Shown piece by piece: positions 7,162 to 14,381 of a stretch of DNA of 64,000 bases. The notes beneath the pieces were generated by a model that did no database searches, was not told the DNA's origin, and saw only the letters and a list, made by a program, of their open reading frames with translations. A program made the translations under genes and the position numbers. Every line of letters begins with the position of its first letter. Positions within the stretch are counted from its first letter, which is position 1. This DNA is from Oscillospiraceae bacterium (GTDB taxonomy: Bacteria; Bacillota; Clostridia; Oscillospirales; Oscillospiraceae), in NCBI GenBank assembly GCA_017415775.1, contig JAFQFC010000023.1, positions 1 through 64,000 on the forward strand. Reading direction: 5' to 3'.

Positions 7162-7770
7162 ATGAACGGAAACCTGTATCTGGAACTCTTTGGTTATTTG
7201 GGATCGGTGATGGTGGTGGTGTCCATGCTGATGACCTCCGTGGTGAAACTGCGGGTGCTGAACGCCGTCGGCAGCATGATTTCAGGCACCTATGCCCTGC
7301 TCATCGGCTCTTTTCCGCTGATGCTGATGAATGTCTGTCTGCTGGCCATCAACCTCTACAATCTGGTGCGTCTTCTGCGGGTGAAAAACCACTATGAACT
7401 GGTGGAGGCCCGGGCCGATGACGGCTATGTGGCCTATTTCCTGCAGCATTACGGAAAGGATATCCGCAACTTTTTCCCTAAATTTGAGGGTGCAGGCAGT
7501 GCGGCCCTGGCATACATCACCTGCTGCAACGATGTGCCGGTGGGTCTGGTGCTGGGCACCGAGGCCGGAGACGCACTGGATGTGGTGCTGGACTATACCA
7601 TTCCTGCCTATCGGGATTGCTCTGTGGCGGCATTCCTGTATCCTGCGCTGGCGGAAAGAGGCTATAGCAGCCTGCGTTTTGCTCGGGCCGGTGCGGTGTC
7701 CCATATGGTCTATCTGCATAAAATGGGCTTTGCAGAGCAGCAGGGTGCGCTGGTCAAGAAGCTGCGGTAA
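7162..7770 (+). CDS. YgjV-like membrane protein with GNAT-like C-terminus
   Basis: A 202-residue protein. Residues 1-75 hold three or so membrane helices of the bacterial inner membrane YgjV type (YLGSVMVVVSMLMTSVVKLR, MISGTYALLIGSFPLMLMN). The following about 120 residues are soluble and resemble a GNAT acyltransferase core ending in YLHKMGF, a common ending of that fold. Function unknown. The ATG at 7162 follows AAAAGGAG; a longer frame upstream has no start signal and overlaps the divergent gene's promoter. A compact promoter for the next gene follows directly. Confidence 0.8.
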   Translation: MNGNLYLELFGYLGSVMVVVSMLMTSVVKLRVLNAVGSMISGTYALLIGSFPLMLMNVCLLAINLYNLVRLLRVKNHYELVEARADDGYVAYFLQHYGKDIRNFFPKFEGAGSAALAYITCCNDVPVGLVLGTEAGDALDVVLDYTIPAYRDCSVAAFLYPALAERGYSSLRFARAGAVSHMVYLHKMGFAEQQGALVKKLR

Positions 7771-7780
7771 AAACTCCATA

Positions 7781-7809
7781 TCGACGAAAGCTCCCTCCTG
7801 TGGTATAAT
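7781..7809 (+). promoter_or_regulatory. SigA promoter of the GTPase-nuclease fusion gene
   Basis: A -35 TCGACG (7781-7786), 17-bp spacer and perfect -10 TATAAT (7804-7809). Its position shows that the ATG at 7812 cannot be the start and supports the GTG at 7842. Confidence 0.75.
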
Positions 7810-7841
7810 GAGTGAAACAAACACCGCAGGAGGGGCTTTTT

Positions 7842-10469
7842 GTGAGCAAAACCGAAGAACAACTGAAAAAGCAGCCCCTTTGTGTGGGTATTCTGGCCCA
7901 TGTGGATGCGGGCAAAACGACCCTGAGTGAGGCCATGCTTTACTGCACCGGCGTGGTGCGGAAGCTGGGCCGGGTGGACCATGGCGACGCCTTTCTGGAC
8001 ACGGATGCCCAGGAGCGGCAGCGGGGCATTACCATCTTTTCCAAGCAGGCCATGCTGGAAACGGAGGAGGCAGTCATCACACTGCTGGATACCCCGGGAC
8101 ACGTGGACTTTTCCGCCGAGATGGAGCGGACACTGCAGGTACTGGACTGCGCCATTTTGGTCATCAGCGGCAGCGACGGCGTGCAGGCGCATACCCGCAC
8201 GCTTTGGAAGCTGCTGGAGCGCTACGGCGTGCCCACCTTCCTTTTCGTCAACAAAATGGACCTGAGCGGCGCCGACCGTGACGACCTGCTGGCACAGCTG
8301 CAAAGCCGCCTTGGCAGCGGCTGTATCGACTTTGCCGGGGACGAAGCGGACCGGGAGGAAGCGGTGGCTATGTGCGACGAAGAGGCGCTGGAGTCCTTTC
8401 TGGACAGCGGTAGCGTGGATGAGGCCACGGTGCGGCGGCTGGTGGCGCAGCGGAAGGTGTTTCCCTGCTGGTTCGGTGCTGCGCTGAAGCTGGAGGGCGT
8501 GGAAGAATTCCTGCACGGCCTGGTGCGCTATGCGCCCCGGCCGGACTATCCCGATGCGTTTGCCGCCCGTGTGTTTAAGATCTCCCGGGATGTCCGGGGT
8601 GAGCGGCTGACATGGATGAAGATCACCGGCGGCAGCCTGCGGGCAAAAATGGTGCTGCGGGGCGGCGAGGGTGACGAGGCGTGGGAGGAAAAAGCTGACC
8701 AGCTGCGCCGCTATTCCGGTGCCAAGTATCAAATGGTGGACGAGGCACAAAGCGGCAGCGTGGTGGCGGTCACCGGTCTGAGTCATACCTACCCCGGTCA
8801 GGGTTTGGGTGCCGAAGCGGCAGACACCGCTCCGGTGCTGGAGCCGGTGCTGAACTATCGCCTGATCCTGCCGGAGGGGGCAGACCCCCACACGGTGCTG
8901 CCCAAGCTGCGGCAGCTGGAGGAGGAAGATCCTCTGCTGCGCCTTGTGTGGAACGAGCGCTGGCAGGAGATCCACGTGCGGTTGATGGGCCCGGTGCAGC
9001 TGGAAGTGCTGCAAAAACTGCTGGAAGAGCGGTTCGGTCTGACGGTCACTTTTGGGCAGGGCAACATTGTCTACAAGGAGACCATTGCCGCCCCGGTGAC
9101 CGGCTGCGGCCACTTTGAACCCTTGCGGCATTATGCCGAGGTCCATCTGCTGCTGACGCCCGGTGAGCGGGGCAGCGGCGTACAGGTGGATTCCCTTTGC
9201 CCCACCGACCAGCTGGATCTCAACTGGCAGCGGCTGATTTTGACCCACCTGACCGAACGCAGCCACCCCGGTGTGCTGACCGGCTCGCCCCTGACAGATG
9301 TGAAGATCACCCTGACGGCGGGCCGTGCCCACCTGAAGCATACCGAAGGCGGCGACTTCCGCCAGGCTACGTACCGTGCGGTGCGGCAGGGATTGATGAG
9401 CGCCGAGAGCATTCTTTTGGAGCCGTGGTACGACTTTCGGTTGGAGCTGCCCCACAACTGCGTAGGACGGGCTATGACCGACGTGCAGAACATGGGGGGC
9501 ACCGTGGACGATCCGACAACAGAGGGCGATATGACGGTTCTGACAGGCCGTGGGCCGGTGTCTGAGCTGCAGAATTACTGGCAGGAAGTGGCGGTCTACA
9601 CCCGGGGACAGGGGCAGCTGAGCTGCACCCTGCGGGGTTACGATGTGTGCCACAATGCCGGGGAAGTCATGGACGCCATCGGCTACGAGGCGGAGCGTGA
9701 CGTAGACAACCCGGCGGATTCCGTCTTTTGCAGCCATGGTGCCGGTGTCAATGTGAAGTGGGACGAAGCACCGCAGCGCATGCATGTTTCCCCCGGCGTG
9801 CGACTGGGCGGGGAGCAGGCAGAGGAGGAAGAGCCCCGGCAGCGCCGCAGTTACGGCAGTGCGGCGGGTGACAAGGAGCTGCAGGCCATCTTCGAGCGGA
9901 CTTACGGCAAGGTGGAGCGGCGGGATTTCCGTCCGCCACCCAAGCCCCAGCGCACGGAGCTGCGGGAGAGCTATCACATCCGGGATCAGAAGGACGGCAG
10001 CGACTATCTGCTGGTGGACGGCTACAACATTATCTTTGCCTGGGAGGAGCTGAAAGCGCTGGCGGCGCTGGATCTGGCGGCGGCCCGCAGTGCACTGGAG
10101 GATATTCTGGCCGATTATCACGGCTTTCGCCGCTGCGAGGTGATTTTGGTGTTTGACGCCTATAAAGTCAAGCGCAACCCCGGCAGCGTGGAAAAGCGCA
10201 ACGGCATCCGCATCGTCTACACCAAGGAGGCGGAGACGGCGGATATGTACATCGAGAAGGCCAGCTACCGTTTGCAGAAAGAGCATCGGGTCCGGGTGGC
10301 CACCTCCGACAACTTAGAGCAGCTGATCGTGCTGGGTCACGGGGCATTGCGCCTGTCGGCGGAGGCGTTCCACGCCGAGGTAGAGGAGGCCCGGGGTCAG
10401 ATCGCCGAGCTGGTGCGGCAGTCCAACCTGAAAAACCGGAGCGAGAACCGGGCGAAGATCAAAGAATGA
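7842..10469 (+). CDS. TetM/EF-G-like translation GTPase fused to a Rae1/YacP-type NYN nuclease domain
   Basis: An 875-residue protein with two parts. Residues 1 to about 660 follow the EF-G/TetM plan: G1 AHVDAGKTT (19-27), G2 RGIT (61-64), G3 DTPGHVDF (83-90), G4 NKMD (137-140), then the domain II-V region with GRAMTDVQNMGG near residue 541. A charged linker leads to an NYN/PIN-like domain (about 720-860) matching YacP/Rae1, with acidic residues in LLVDGYNII, LVFDAY, ETADMYIEK and ATSDNLEQ. B. subtilis Rae1 cuts mRNA in the ribosomal A site, so the fusion would place a nuclease on a factor that binds the same site (inference). The domain IV loop (HLKHTEGGDF) lacks the Tyr/Ser/Pro residues TetM uses against tetracycline, so a drug-resistance role is doubtful. 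The GTG start follows AGGAGGGG. A direct repeat duplicates its last codons at 11610. Confidence 0.9.
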   Translation: MSKTEEQLKKQPLCVGILAHVDAGKTTLSEAMLYCTGVVRKLGRVDHGDAFLDTDAQERQRGITIFSKQAMLETEEAVITLLDTPGHVDFSAEMERTLQVLDCAILVISGSDGVQAHTRTLWKLLERYGVPTFLFVNKMDLSGADRDDLLAQLQSRLGSGCIDFAGDEADREEAVAMCDEEALESFLDSGSVDEATVRRLVAQRKVFPCWFGAALKLEGVEEFLHGLVRYAPRPDYPDAFAARVFKISRDVRGERLTWMKITGGSLRAKMVLRGGEGDEAWEEKADQLRRYSGAKYQMVDEAQSGSVVAVTGLSHTYPGQGLGAEAADTAPVLEPVLNYRLILPEGADPHTVLPKLRQLEEEDPLLRLVWNERWQEIHVRLMGPVQLEVLQKLLEERFGLTVTFGQGNIVYKETIAAPVTGCGHFEPLRHYAEVHLLLTPGERGSGVQVDSLCPTDQLDLNWQRLILTHLTERSHPGVLTGSPLTDVKITLTAGRAHLKHTEGGDFRQATYRAVRQGLMSAESILLEPWYDFRLELPHNCVGRAMTDVQNMGGTVDDPTTEGDMTVLTGRGPVSELQNYWQEVAVYTRGQGQLSCTLRGYDVCHNAGEVMDAIGYEAERDVDNPADSVFCSHGAGVNVKWDEAPQRMHVSPGVRLGGEQAEEEEPRQRRSYGSAAGDKELQAIFERTYGKVERRDFRPPPKPQRTELRESYHIRDQKDGSDYLLVDGYNIIFAWEELKALAALDLAAARSALEDILADYHGFRRCEVILVFDAYKVKRNPGSVEKRNGIRIVYTKEAETADMYIEKASYRLQKEHRVRVATSDNLEQLIVLGHGALRLSAEAFHAEVEEARGQIAELVRQSNLKNRSENRAKIKE

Positions 10470-10480
10470 AAAAGGCGCGG
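10431..10480 (+). repeat. Direct repeat, left copy (3' end of the fusion gene)
   Basis: About 49 bp starting AAAAACCGGAGCGAGAACCG and containing the last 12 codons, stop codon and start of the former terminator stem. A second copy with three or four differences lies at 11610-11658. The two copies bracket an AT-rich two-gene cassette. Confidence 0.85.
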
Positions 10481-10508
10481 CATATGCACAATAATGTGCA
10501 TATGCCGC
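10477..10508. repeat. Perfect 14-bp palindrome at the cassette's left edge
   Basis: GCGGCATATGCACA pairs with TGTGCATATGCCGC around an ATAA loop. No T-run follows, so it is a poor terminator. It takes the place of the original terminator that survives beside the right repeat copy, and ends 16 bases before the next start codon. Confidence 0.7.
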
Positions 10509-10523
10509 TGTGGAGGTGTCGCT

Positions 10524-11243
10524 GTGCAGGATAATTATATTGGAGATGTTGGAGACTACGGTAAGTACGGATTATTGCGAGAAATCTGTGCGAAGAATCT
10601 CTCCTTAGCTGTCAACTGGTACAGAGTAGTTCCTACGAAAGCGGGAAAACAAGAAGATGGAAAATACATAAGCTATTTGTCCACGCCCCAGCTGTATAGA
10701 GAATATGATCCTGCCATGTTTGATGCATTACACCAGATTGTGATGCGGGAGAGAGATCGGCGGATTGAGCGCATTGAGAAGGCGAACTTATTTCCTGCGA
10801 ACTACTTTTCGGTGCCGTTAGGCGCAGAAAGAAAAGCGTGGCATGGGCAGGCTCTGGCGCAAACCCAAAATGCGAGAGTGGTTTTTCTCGATCCTGATAA
10901 CGGACTTGAAACGGCAAAGATGCACCAAACGGATAGCGCCACAGAGAAGCACGTCAAATGGACAGAACTGAAGGACTACTACGCAAGAGGTCAAAACGTA
11001 ATTCTGTATCAGCATCGCCCCCAAATGACAACAAAAGAAAAGTGTATTGAGAGCGTCATGCACTTCCAGAAGAATTACTTGTTGGCAGATTGCGTGAAAC
11101 TATTGGAGTTTCCTAAGTACACAAATCGTTTCTACTTTATGTTTTTGCATGAGAACGACCAGATGATATTTGAGAGTGTCTGCTGTTCGATGGTGCGAAA
11201 GTGGGGAAAGAATGATTTTTGCCGTGAAATTACTTTAGGATAA
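10524..11243 (+). CDS. Conserved hypothetical protein (first gene of inserted cassette)
   Basis: A 239-residue soluble protein of a family I recall only as conserved hypothetical. Marks are the N-terminal DNYIGDVGDYGKYGLLR, the acidic VFLDPDNGLE near the middle and ILYQHRP further on, suggesting an enzyme with a conserved acidic site. No membrane segment or signal peptide. The GTG at 10524 follows GGAGGT at good spacing. The gene is clearly more AT-rich than both flanks and sits between two direct repeats, so it is probably transferred. A role in defence or as cargo of a small element is speculation. Confidence 0.75.
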   Translation: MQDNYIGDVGDYGKYGLLREICAKNLSLAVNWYRVVPTKAGKQEDGKYISYLSTPQLYREYDPAMFDALHQIVMRERDRRIERIEKANLFPANYFSVPLGAERKAWHGQALAQTQNARVVFLDPDNGLETAKMHQTDSATEKHVKWTELKDYYARGQNVILYQHRPQMTTKEKCIESVMHFQKNYLLADCVKLLEFPKYTNRFYFMFLHENDQMIFESVCCSMVRKWGKNDFCREITLG

Positions 11244-11255
11244 GGTAGATGGACT

Positions 11256-11567
11256 ATGTTGAAACTCTTCGCGTTTTTATTTCACACATTCCCTTTGATA
11301 CTTTCGTGGCTCTATTTAGCGGTTGCGATATTTTGCGTTGCCGTACATATTAAGCAGATGAAAAGGAAAATTTCGATTTCGACCGGTCGATGGATATTTT
11401 CAGTTTTGAATGCAGCATATAGTTTGTTCTTTTTGGCGACGCGGATTTTCTTTCATGATTTCTGGGAACAAACCTTTGCTTTCCTAGGATTGCTTGCAAT
11501 TATCATTGCATTTATTTGGTCGAGATATGAGGATAAGTGTGCTGGACGTAGATGGTGGAATTGGTAA
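11256..11567 (+). CDS. Small hypothetical membrane protein (second gene of cassette)
   Basis: A 103-residue protein with three predicted membrane helices (about residues 6-30, 45-65 and 70-90) and a basic, Trp-rich C-terminus. It starts 12 bases after the previous stop, with an AGGTAGATGG ribosome binding site, and shares its low GC content, so the two genes form one transferred unit. No family recognised. Confidence 0.65.
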   Translation: MLKLFAFLFHTFPLILSWLYLAVAIFCVAVHIKQMKRKISISTGRWIFSVLNAAYSLFFLATRIFFHDFWEQTFAFLGLLAIIIAFIWSRYEDKCAGRRWWNW

Positions 11568-11609
11568 AGAATGATTCCAATTTTCCGTCATTACAAACGA
11601 CGGCTGCAT

Positions 11610-11658
11610 AAAAACCGGGGCGAGAACCGGGCGAAGATCAGAGAATGAAAAGGTGCGG
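11610..11658 (+). repeat. Direct repeat, right copy
   Basis: Near-identical to 10431-10480. It would encode the same last residues as the fusion protein (KNRGENRAKIRE then stop), but is not joined to the gene. It runs straight into a good terminator, so this copy probably shows the original downstream context of the fusion gene. Confidence 0.85.
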
Positions 11659-11676
11659 AAATTTCCGCACCTTTTT
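11648..11676 (+). terminator. Terminator, likely the original one of the fusion gene
   Basis: AAAGGTGCGGAAA pairs with TTTCCGCACCTTT without a real loop spacer, followed by Ts. It overlaps the end of the right repeat copy. Confidence 0.85.
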
Positions 11677-11686
11677 CAAAAAACAC

Positions 11687-11717
11687 TTGACCCTTACGTA
11701 TCGTCATAGTTTATACT
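11687..11717 (+). promoter_or_regulatory. MerR-type promoter with 19-bp spacer
   Basis: TTGACC (11687-11692) and TATACT (11712-11717) are separated by 19 bp, the long spacing typical of MerR-activated promoters. The spacer contains a degenerate dyad around ACG-tat-CGT. It precedes the MerR gene, which implies autoregulation. Confidence 0.72.
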
Positions 11718-11737
11718 TCCCATTGTGAGGTGAGAAT

Positions 11738-12463
11738 ATGAAAATGCCAATCAAAGAGTTTGCCCGCCTCTCGGGTGTCAGCGTGCGCACGCTGCATTAT
11801 TACGATGAGATCGACCTGCTGCGGCCGGCCAGTGTCGACGGGCAGACGGGATACCGCTTTTACGATGAAGACTCTCTTTTGCGGATGCAGGAGATTCTCT
11901 TCTACCGGGAGCTGGATTTTTCCCTGAAAAGCATTGCAGAGATATTGTCCTCACCCCATTACAGCAAAGAAGAAGCCCTGGAGCAGCAGAAAACGCTTCT
12001 AACGCTGAAAAAAGAGCGGCTGGAGCGGCTCATTGACGCTATTGACGGGGCGCTGAAAGGAGAAAACGTGATGAAAGCATTCGACAACAGCAAAATGGAG
12101 CAGTATATGGAGGAGGCCAAGGCCCGTTGGAGCAAGACGGAGGCGTGGCAGGAGTATGAGGCGAAAGCCGCAGGCCGTACCGCCGAGACGGAAAAGGATC
12201 TGGGCGAGCAGATGATGGCGTTTTTCGCACGCTTTGGTGCGCTGCGTGGGGAAGATCCCGACAGCGAGCCGGTGCAGCAGGTCGTTGCGGCGCTGCAGCA
12301 GTTTATTACCGACCACTACTATACCTGCACCAAGGAGATCCTGCGCAATCTGGGACAGATGTATACCGTTGTGGGCAGCATGAAGGACAATATCGACGCC
12401 CGTGGCGGCGCCGGCACGGCGGAGCTGGCCGCTCGTGCCATTGAGATCTATTGCAGCAAATGA
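11738..12463 (+). CDS. MerR family regulator with TipAS antibiotic-recognition domain
   Basis: A 241-residue regulator. Residues 1-75 form the MerR winged helix (IKEFARLSGVSVRTLHYYDE), followed by a dimerisation coiled coil to about residue 110. The C-terminal about 120 residues match the TipAS domain (WSKTEAW, YTCTKEILRNLGQMY), which binds peptide antibiotics and other ligands in TipA and Mta relatives. The start ATG follows GTGAGGTGAG. The promoter has a MerR-type 19-bp spacer. A terminator follows, so it is transcribed alone and may act on a distant target. Confidence 0.92.
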   Translation: MKMPIKEFARLSGVSVRTLHYYDEIDLLRPASVDGQTGYRFYDEDSLLRMQEILFYRELDFSLKSIAEILSSPHYSKEEALEQQKTLLTLKKERLERLIDAIDGALKGENVMKAFDNSKMEQYMEEAKARWSKTEAWQEYEAKAAGRTAETEKDLGEQMMAFFARFGALRGEDPDSEPVQQVVAALQQFITDHYYTCTKEILRNLGQMYTVVGSMKDNIDARGGAGTAELAARAIEIYCSK

Positions 12464-12464
12464 G

Positions 12465-12491
12465 AAAAAACGGCCCGATGGGCCGTTTTTT
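12465..12491 (+). terminator. Terminator of the merR gene
   Basis: AAAACGGCCC / GGGCCGTTTT hairpin with short loop and a run of Ts. Confidence 0.85.
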
Positions 12492-12514
12492 CTTTTCCGG
12501 GGAATAAAAAACAG

Positions 12515-12544
12515 TTGTCAGCGCCCCTTTGGCTGTACTATAAT
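12515..12544 (+). promoter_or_regulatory. SigA promoter of the dCMP deaminase gene
   Basis: TTGTCA (12515-12520), 18-bp spacer, TATAAT (12539-12544). Confidence 0.7.
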
Positions 12545-12569
12545 GAAAAAAACGTCACGGAGGTGCCTT

Positions 12570-13070
12570 ATGAATCGTATCAGCAAGGAAAACTATTACC
12601 TCGACATTGCCCAGACGGTGTTGGAGCGGGCTACCTGCCTGCGCCGGGTCTACGGTGCGATCATCGTGAAGAATGACGAGATCATCTCCACCGGTTACAA
12701 CGGTGCGCCCCGCGGCCGCAAAAACTGCGTGGACATGGGATACTGCACCCGTGAGGCTATGCAGGTGCCCCGTGGCGAGCGGTACGAGCTGTGCCGCAGT
12801 GTTCATGCTGAGGCCAATGCCATCATTTCTGCCAGCCGCCGTGATATGGTGGGCGGTACGCTGTATCTGGTGGGCCGCAATGCCCAGACCGGCGAGCTGC
12901 TCAGCGACGCCACATCCTGCGCCATGTGCCGCCGCACCATCATCAATGCAGGCCTTGCCCGGGTGGTGATCCGCAACACGCCTACGGAGTTCACCGTAGT
13001 GGATGTACAGGAATGGATCGACGGTGACGACACCATTGCCCCGGAAATGGGCGGCTGCGGCTGCAAGTAA
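12570..13070 (+). CDS. dCMP deaminase / ComEB-type cytidylate deaminase
   Basis: A 166-residue zinc enzyme of the CDA fold that converts dCMP to dUMP for thymidylate synthesis. The zinc site is visible: HAEANA (His and catalytic Glu) and, downstream, SCAMC in place of the usual PCxxC. STGYNGAPRG is the substrate loop typical of dCMP deaminases. The ATG at 12570 is preceded by CGGAGGTG. Transcribed alone between its own promoter and a bidirectional terminator. Confidence 0.92.
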   Translation: MNRISKENYYLDIAQTVLERATCLRRVYGAIIVKNDEIISTGYNGAPRGRKNCVDMGYCTREAMQVPRGERYELCRSVHAEANAIISASRRDMVGGTLYLVGRNAQTGELLSDATSCAMCRRTIINAGLARVVIRNTPTEFTVVDVQEWIDGDDTIAPEMGGCGCK

Positions 13071-13084
13071 ACCGGAACAAAAAG

Positions 13085-13119
13085 AAAAGACCCGAACCTG
13101 ATGGTTCGGGTCTTTTTTT
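13085..13119. terminator. Bidirectional terminator between dCMP deaminase and rpsR
   Basis: AAAAGACCCGAACC pairs with GGTTCGGGTCTTTT around TGAT, with A- and T-runs outside. Confidence 0.88.
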
Positions 13120-13127
13120 GATGCAAC

Positions 13128-13379
13128 TTACTCGGTCACGAAGGGCAGCAGAGCGATCTGACGGGCGCGCTTGATGGCCTCAGTCAGCTGACGCTGATGC
13201 ATAGCACAGGTACCGGTGGTTCTGCGGGGCAGAATCTTGGAGCGCTCGGAGATGAAGCGACGCAGCTTGGCGGCGTCCTTGTAATCGATATACTCGCACT
13301 TGTCAACGCAGAACTGGCAAACCTTTTTGCGCTTGCGGTTACCACCGCGGGGCGCTCTATTTTCGCGTTCCATAGCCAT
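13128..13379 (-). CDS. rpsR: 30S ribosomal protein S18
   Basis: An 83-residue protein that binds S6 and 16S rRNA in the platform of the small subunit. The core [20 protein letters not shown] is diagnostic. It is the zinc-ligand (C+) form of S18, with VCQFCVDKC near the N-terminus. The start at 13379 (MAMEREN) is chosen because AAAGGAGG lies just upstream; a longer frame would run over the ribosome binding site. Third gene of the classic rpsF-ssb-rpsR operon. Confidence 0.97.
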   Translation of the reverse strand: MAMERENRAPRGGNRKRKKVCQFCVDKCEYIDYKDAAKLRRFISERSKILPRRTTGTCAMHQRQLTEAIKRARQIALLPFVTE

Positions 13380-13424
13380 GGAAGGTTCCTCCTTTATAAT
13401 ATTACAATGTGCCTCGGGCACGGA

Positions 13425-13880
13425 TCAGAACGGCAGATCGCCGTCCTCCTCATCGATCTCAGCGAAAGCGGAGCCACCCATGGGGGCAGCGTAGCCGCCG
13501 GCGGGAGCACCGTAAGATGCGCCGTAAGCGGGAGCACTGTCATAGCTGCCAGCACCGTCACGCTTGGAATCGCCGAAATAGATGTTGTCGGCAACCACTT
13601 CCGCACTTCTGCGGTTGTTGCCATCCTTGTCTTTCCAGTCACGGATCTGCAGACGACCCTCCACCACGGCCATGCGGCCCTTGGTGAAATACTTTGCCAC
13701 AAACTCGGCGGTGGAACGCCAGGCGACCACATCGATGAAATCGGTCTCCTTCTCGCCGGACTGAGACTTGAAGTCACGGTCAACGGCCAGAGAGAAGCTG
13801 GTCACGGCGGTACCGCTCTGGGTGCGGCGCAGCTCAGGATCGCGGGTCAGACGACCCATGATGAAAATTTTGTTCAGCAT
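13425..13880 (-). CDS. ssb: Single-stranded DNA-binding protein
   Basis: A 151-residue protein. The N-terminal OB fold (MLNKIFIMGRLTRDPELR, then DFIDVVAWRSTAEF) covers about residues 1-110. A Gly/Ala/Tyr-rich flexible linker leads to the acidic tip EEDGDLPF, which recruits replication and repair proteins. Located between rpsF and rpsR as usual in Firmicutes. Confidence 0.97.
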   Translation of the reverse strand: MLNKIFIMGRLTRDPELRRTQSGTAVTSFSLAVDRDFKSQSGEKETDFIDVVAWRSTAEFVAKYFTKGRMAVVEGRLQIRDWKDKDGNNRRSAEVVADNIYFGDSKRDGAGSYDSAPAYGASYGAPAGGYAAPMGGSAFAEIDEEDGDLPF

Positions 13881-13892
13881 GATGTGCCTCCC

Positions 13893-14189
13893 TTACTCGC
13901 CCTTGCAGACGATCATGGAACGCATGATATCCTCGGAAATACCCAGGATACGATCCAGCTCCTTGGGGAACTCGGGAGCGCTGGTGAAGCTCATCAGCAC
14001 ATAGTAACCCTCGGTCTTGTAGTCGATTGCGTAAGCCAGCTTGCGCTTGCCCCACTCTTCCACGACCACGTTGGAACCATTCTGCTCAGCCAGAGCCTGG
14101 AACTTTGCCACGGTAGCGGCAATAGCCTCCTCACCCTGTGCAGGGTCGATGATGTAAACGACCTCGTAGTTGGCAGAAATCTTAGCCAT
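13893..14189 (-). CDS. rpsF: 30S ribosomal protein S6
   Basis: A 98-residue protein of the small-subunit platform and S18 partner. The start MAKISANYEVVYIIDP at 14189 is preceded by AAAGGAGGTGC. RKLAYAIDYKTEGYYVLMSF is the conserved core. First gene of the operon; a strong promoter and an about 80-nt leader with a hairpin lie upstream. Confidence 0.97.
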   Translation of the reverse strand: MAKISANYEVVYIIDPAQGEEAIAATVAKFQALAEQNGSNVVVEEWGKRKLAYAIDYKTEGYYVLMSFTSAPEFPKELDRILGISEDIMRSMIVCKGE

Positions 14190-14300
14190 ACTTTTTGCAC
14201 CTCCTTTTGGACATATGGCCCACACCTTCATTGTGTGAGCAAGGATTTGCCCGCAAAAACGCGAGCTTAATTATTATATCGGATTTTGGGAGAAAGTCAA
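14190..14300 (-). promoter_or_regulatory. rpsF operon promoter and structured leader
   Basis: On the minus strand TTGACT (14295-14300) and TATAAT (14273-14278) are 16 bp apart. The leader contains an 8-bp hairpin GCTCACAC / GTGTGGGC. In other bacteria an S6:S18-binding leader controls this operon; whether this one has the S6:S18 motif cannot be decided by eye. Confidence 0.7.
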
Positions 14301-14324
14301 GGAGTTTTTTCAACTTTTTGGACA

Positions 14325-14363
14325 AAATTTAGGAGGGGACAGGCCTTGCGGTCTGCCCCCTCC
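14325..14363 (-). terminator. Terminator of queT
   Basis: Minus-strand stem GGAGGGGGCAGACC / GGCCTGTCCCCTCC with a GCAA tetraloop and a couple of mismatches, then TAAATTTT. Confidence 0.8.
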
Positions 14364-14381
14364 GGGTGTCCATATCTTGTG

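Noticed and set aside
7710..10286. Long minus-strand open frame opposite the GTPase-nuclease fusion
   Set aside because: The plus strand carries all GTPase and nuclease motifs; the opposite frame is a composition artefact.
7842..10469. Tetracycline-resistance (Tet(M)-class) call
   Set aside because: The GTPase part is TetM-like, but the domain IV loop lacks the drug-displacing residues and the protein has an extra nuclease domain; resistance cannot be supported from sequence.
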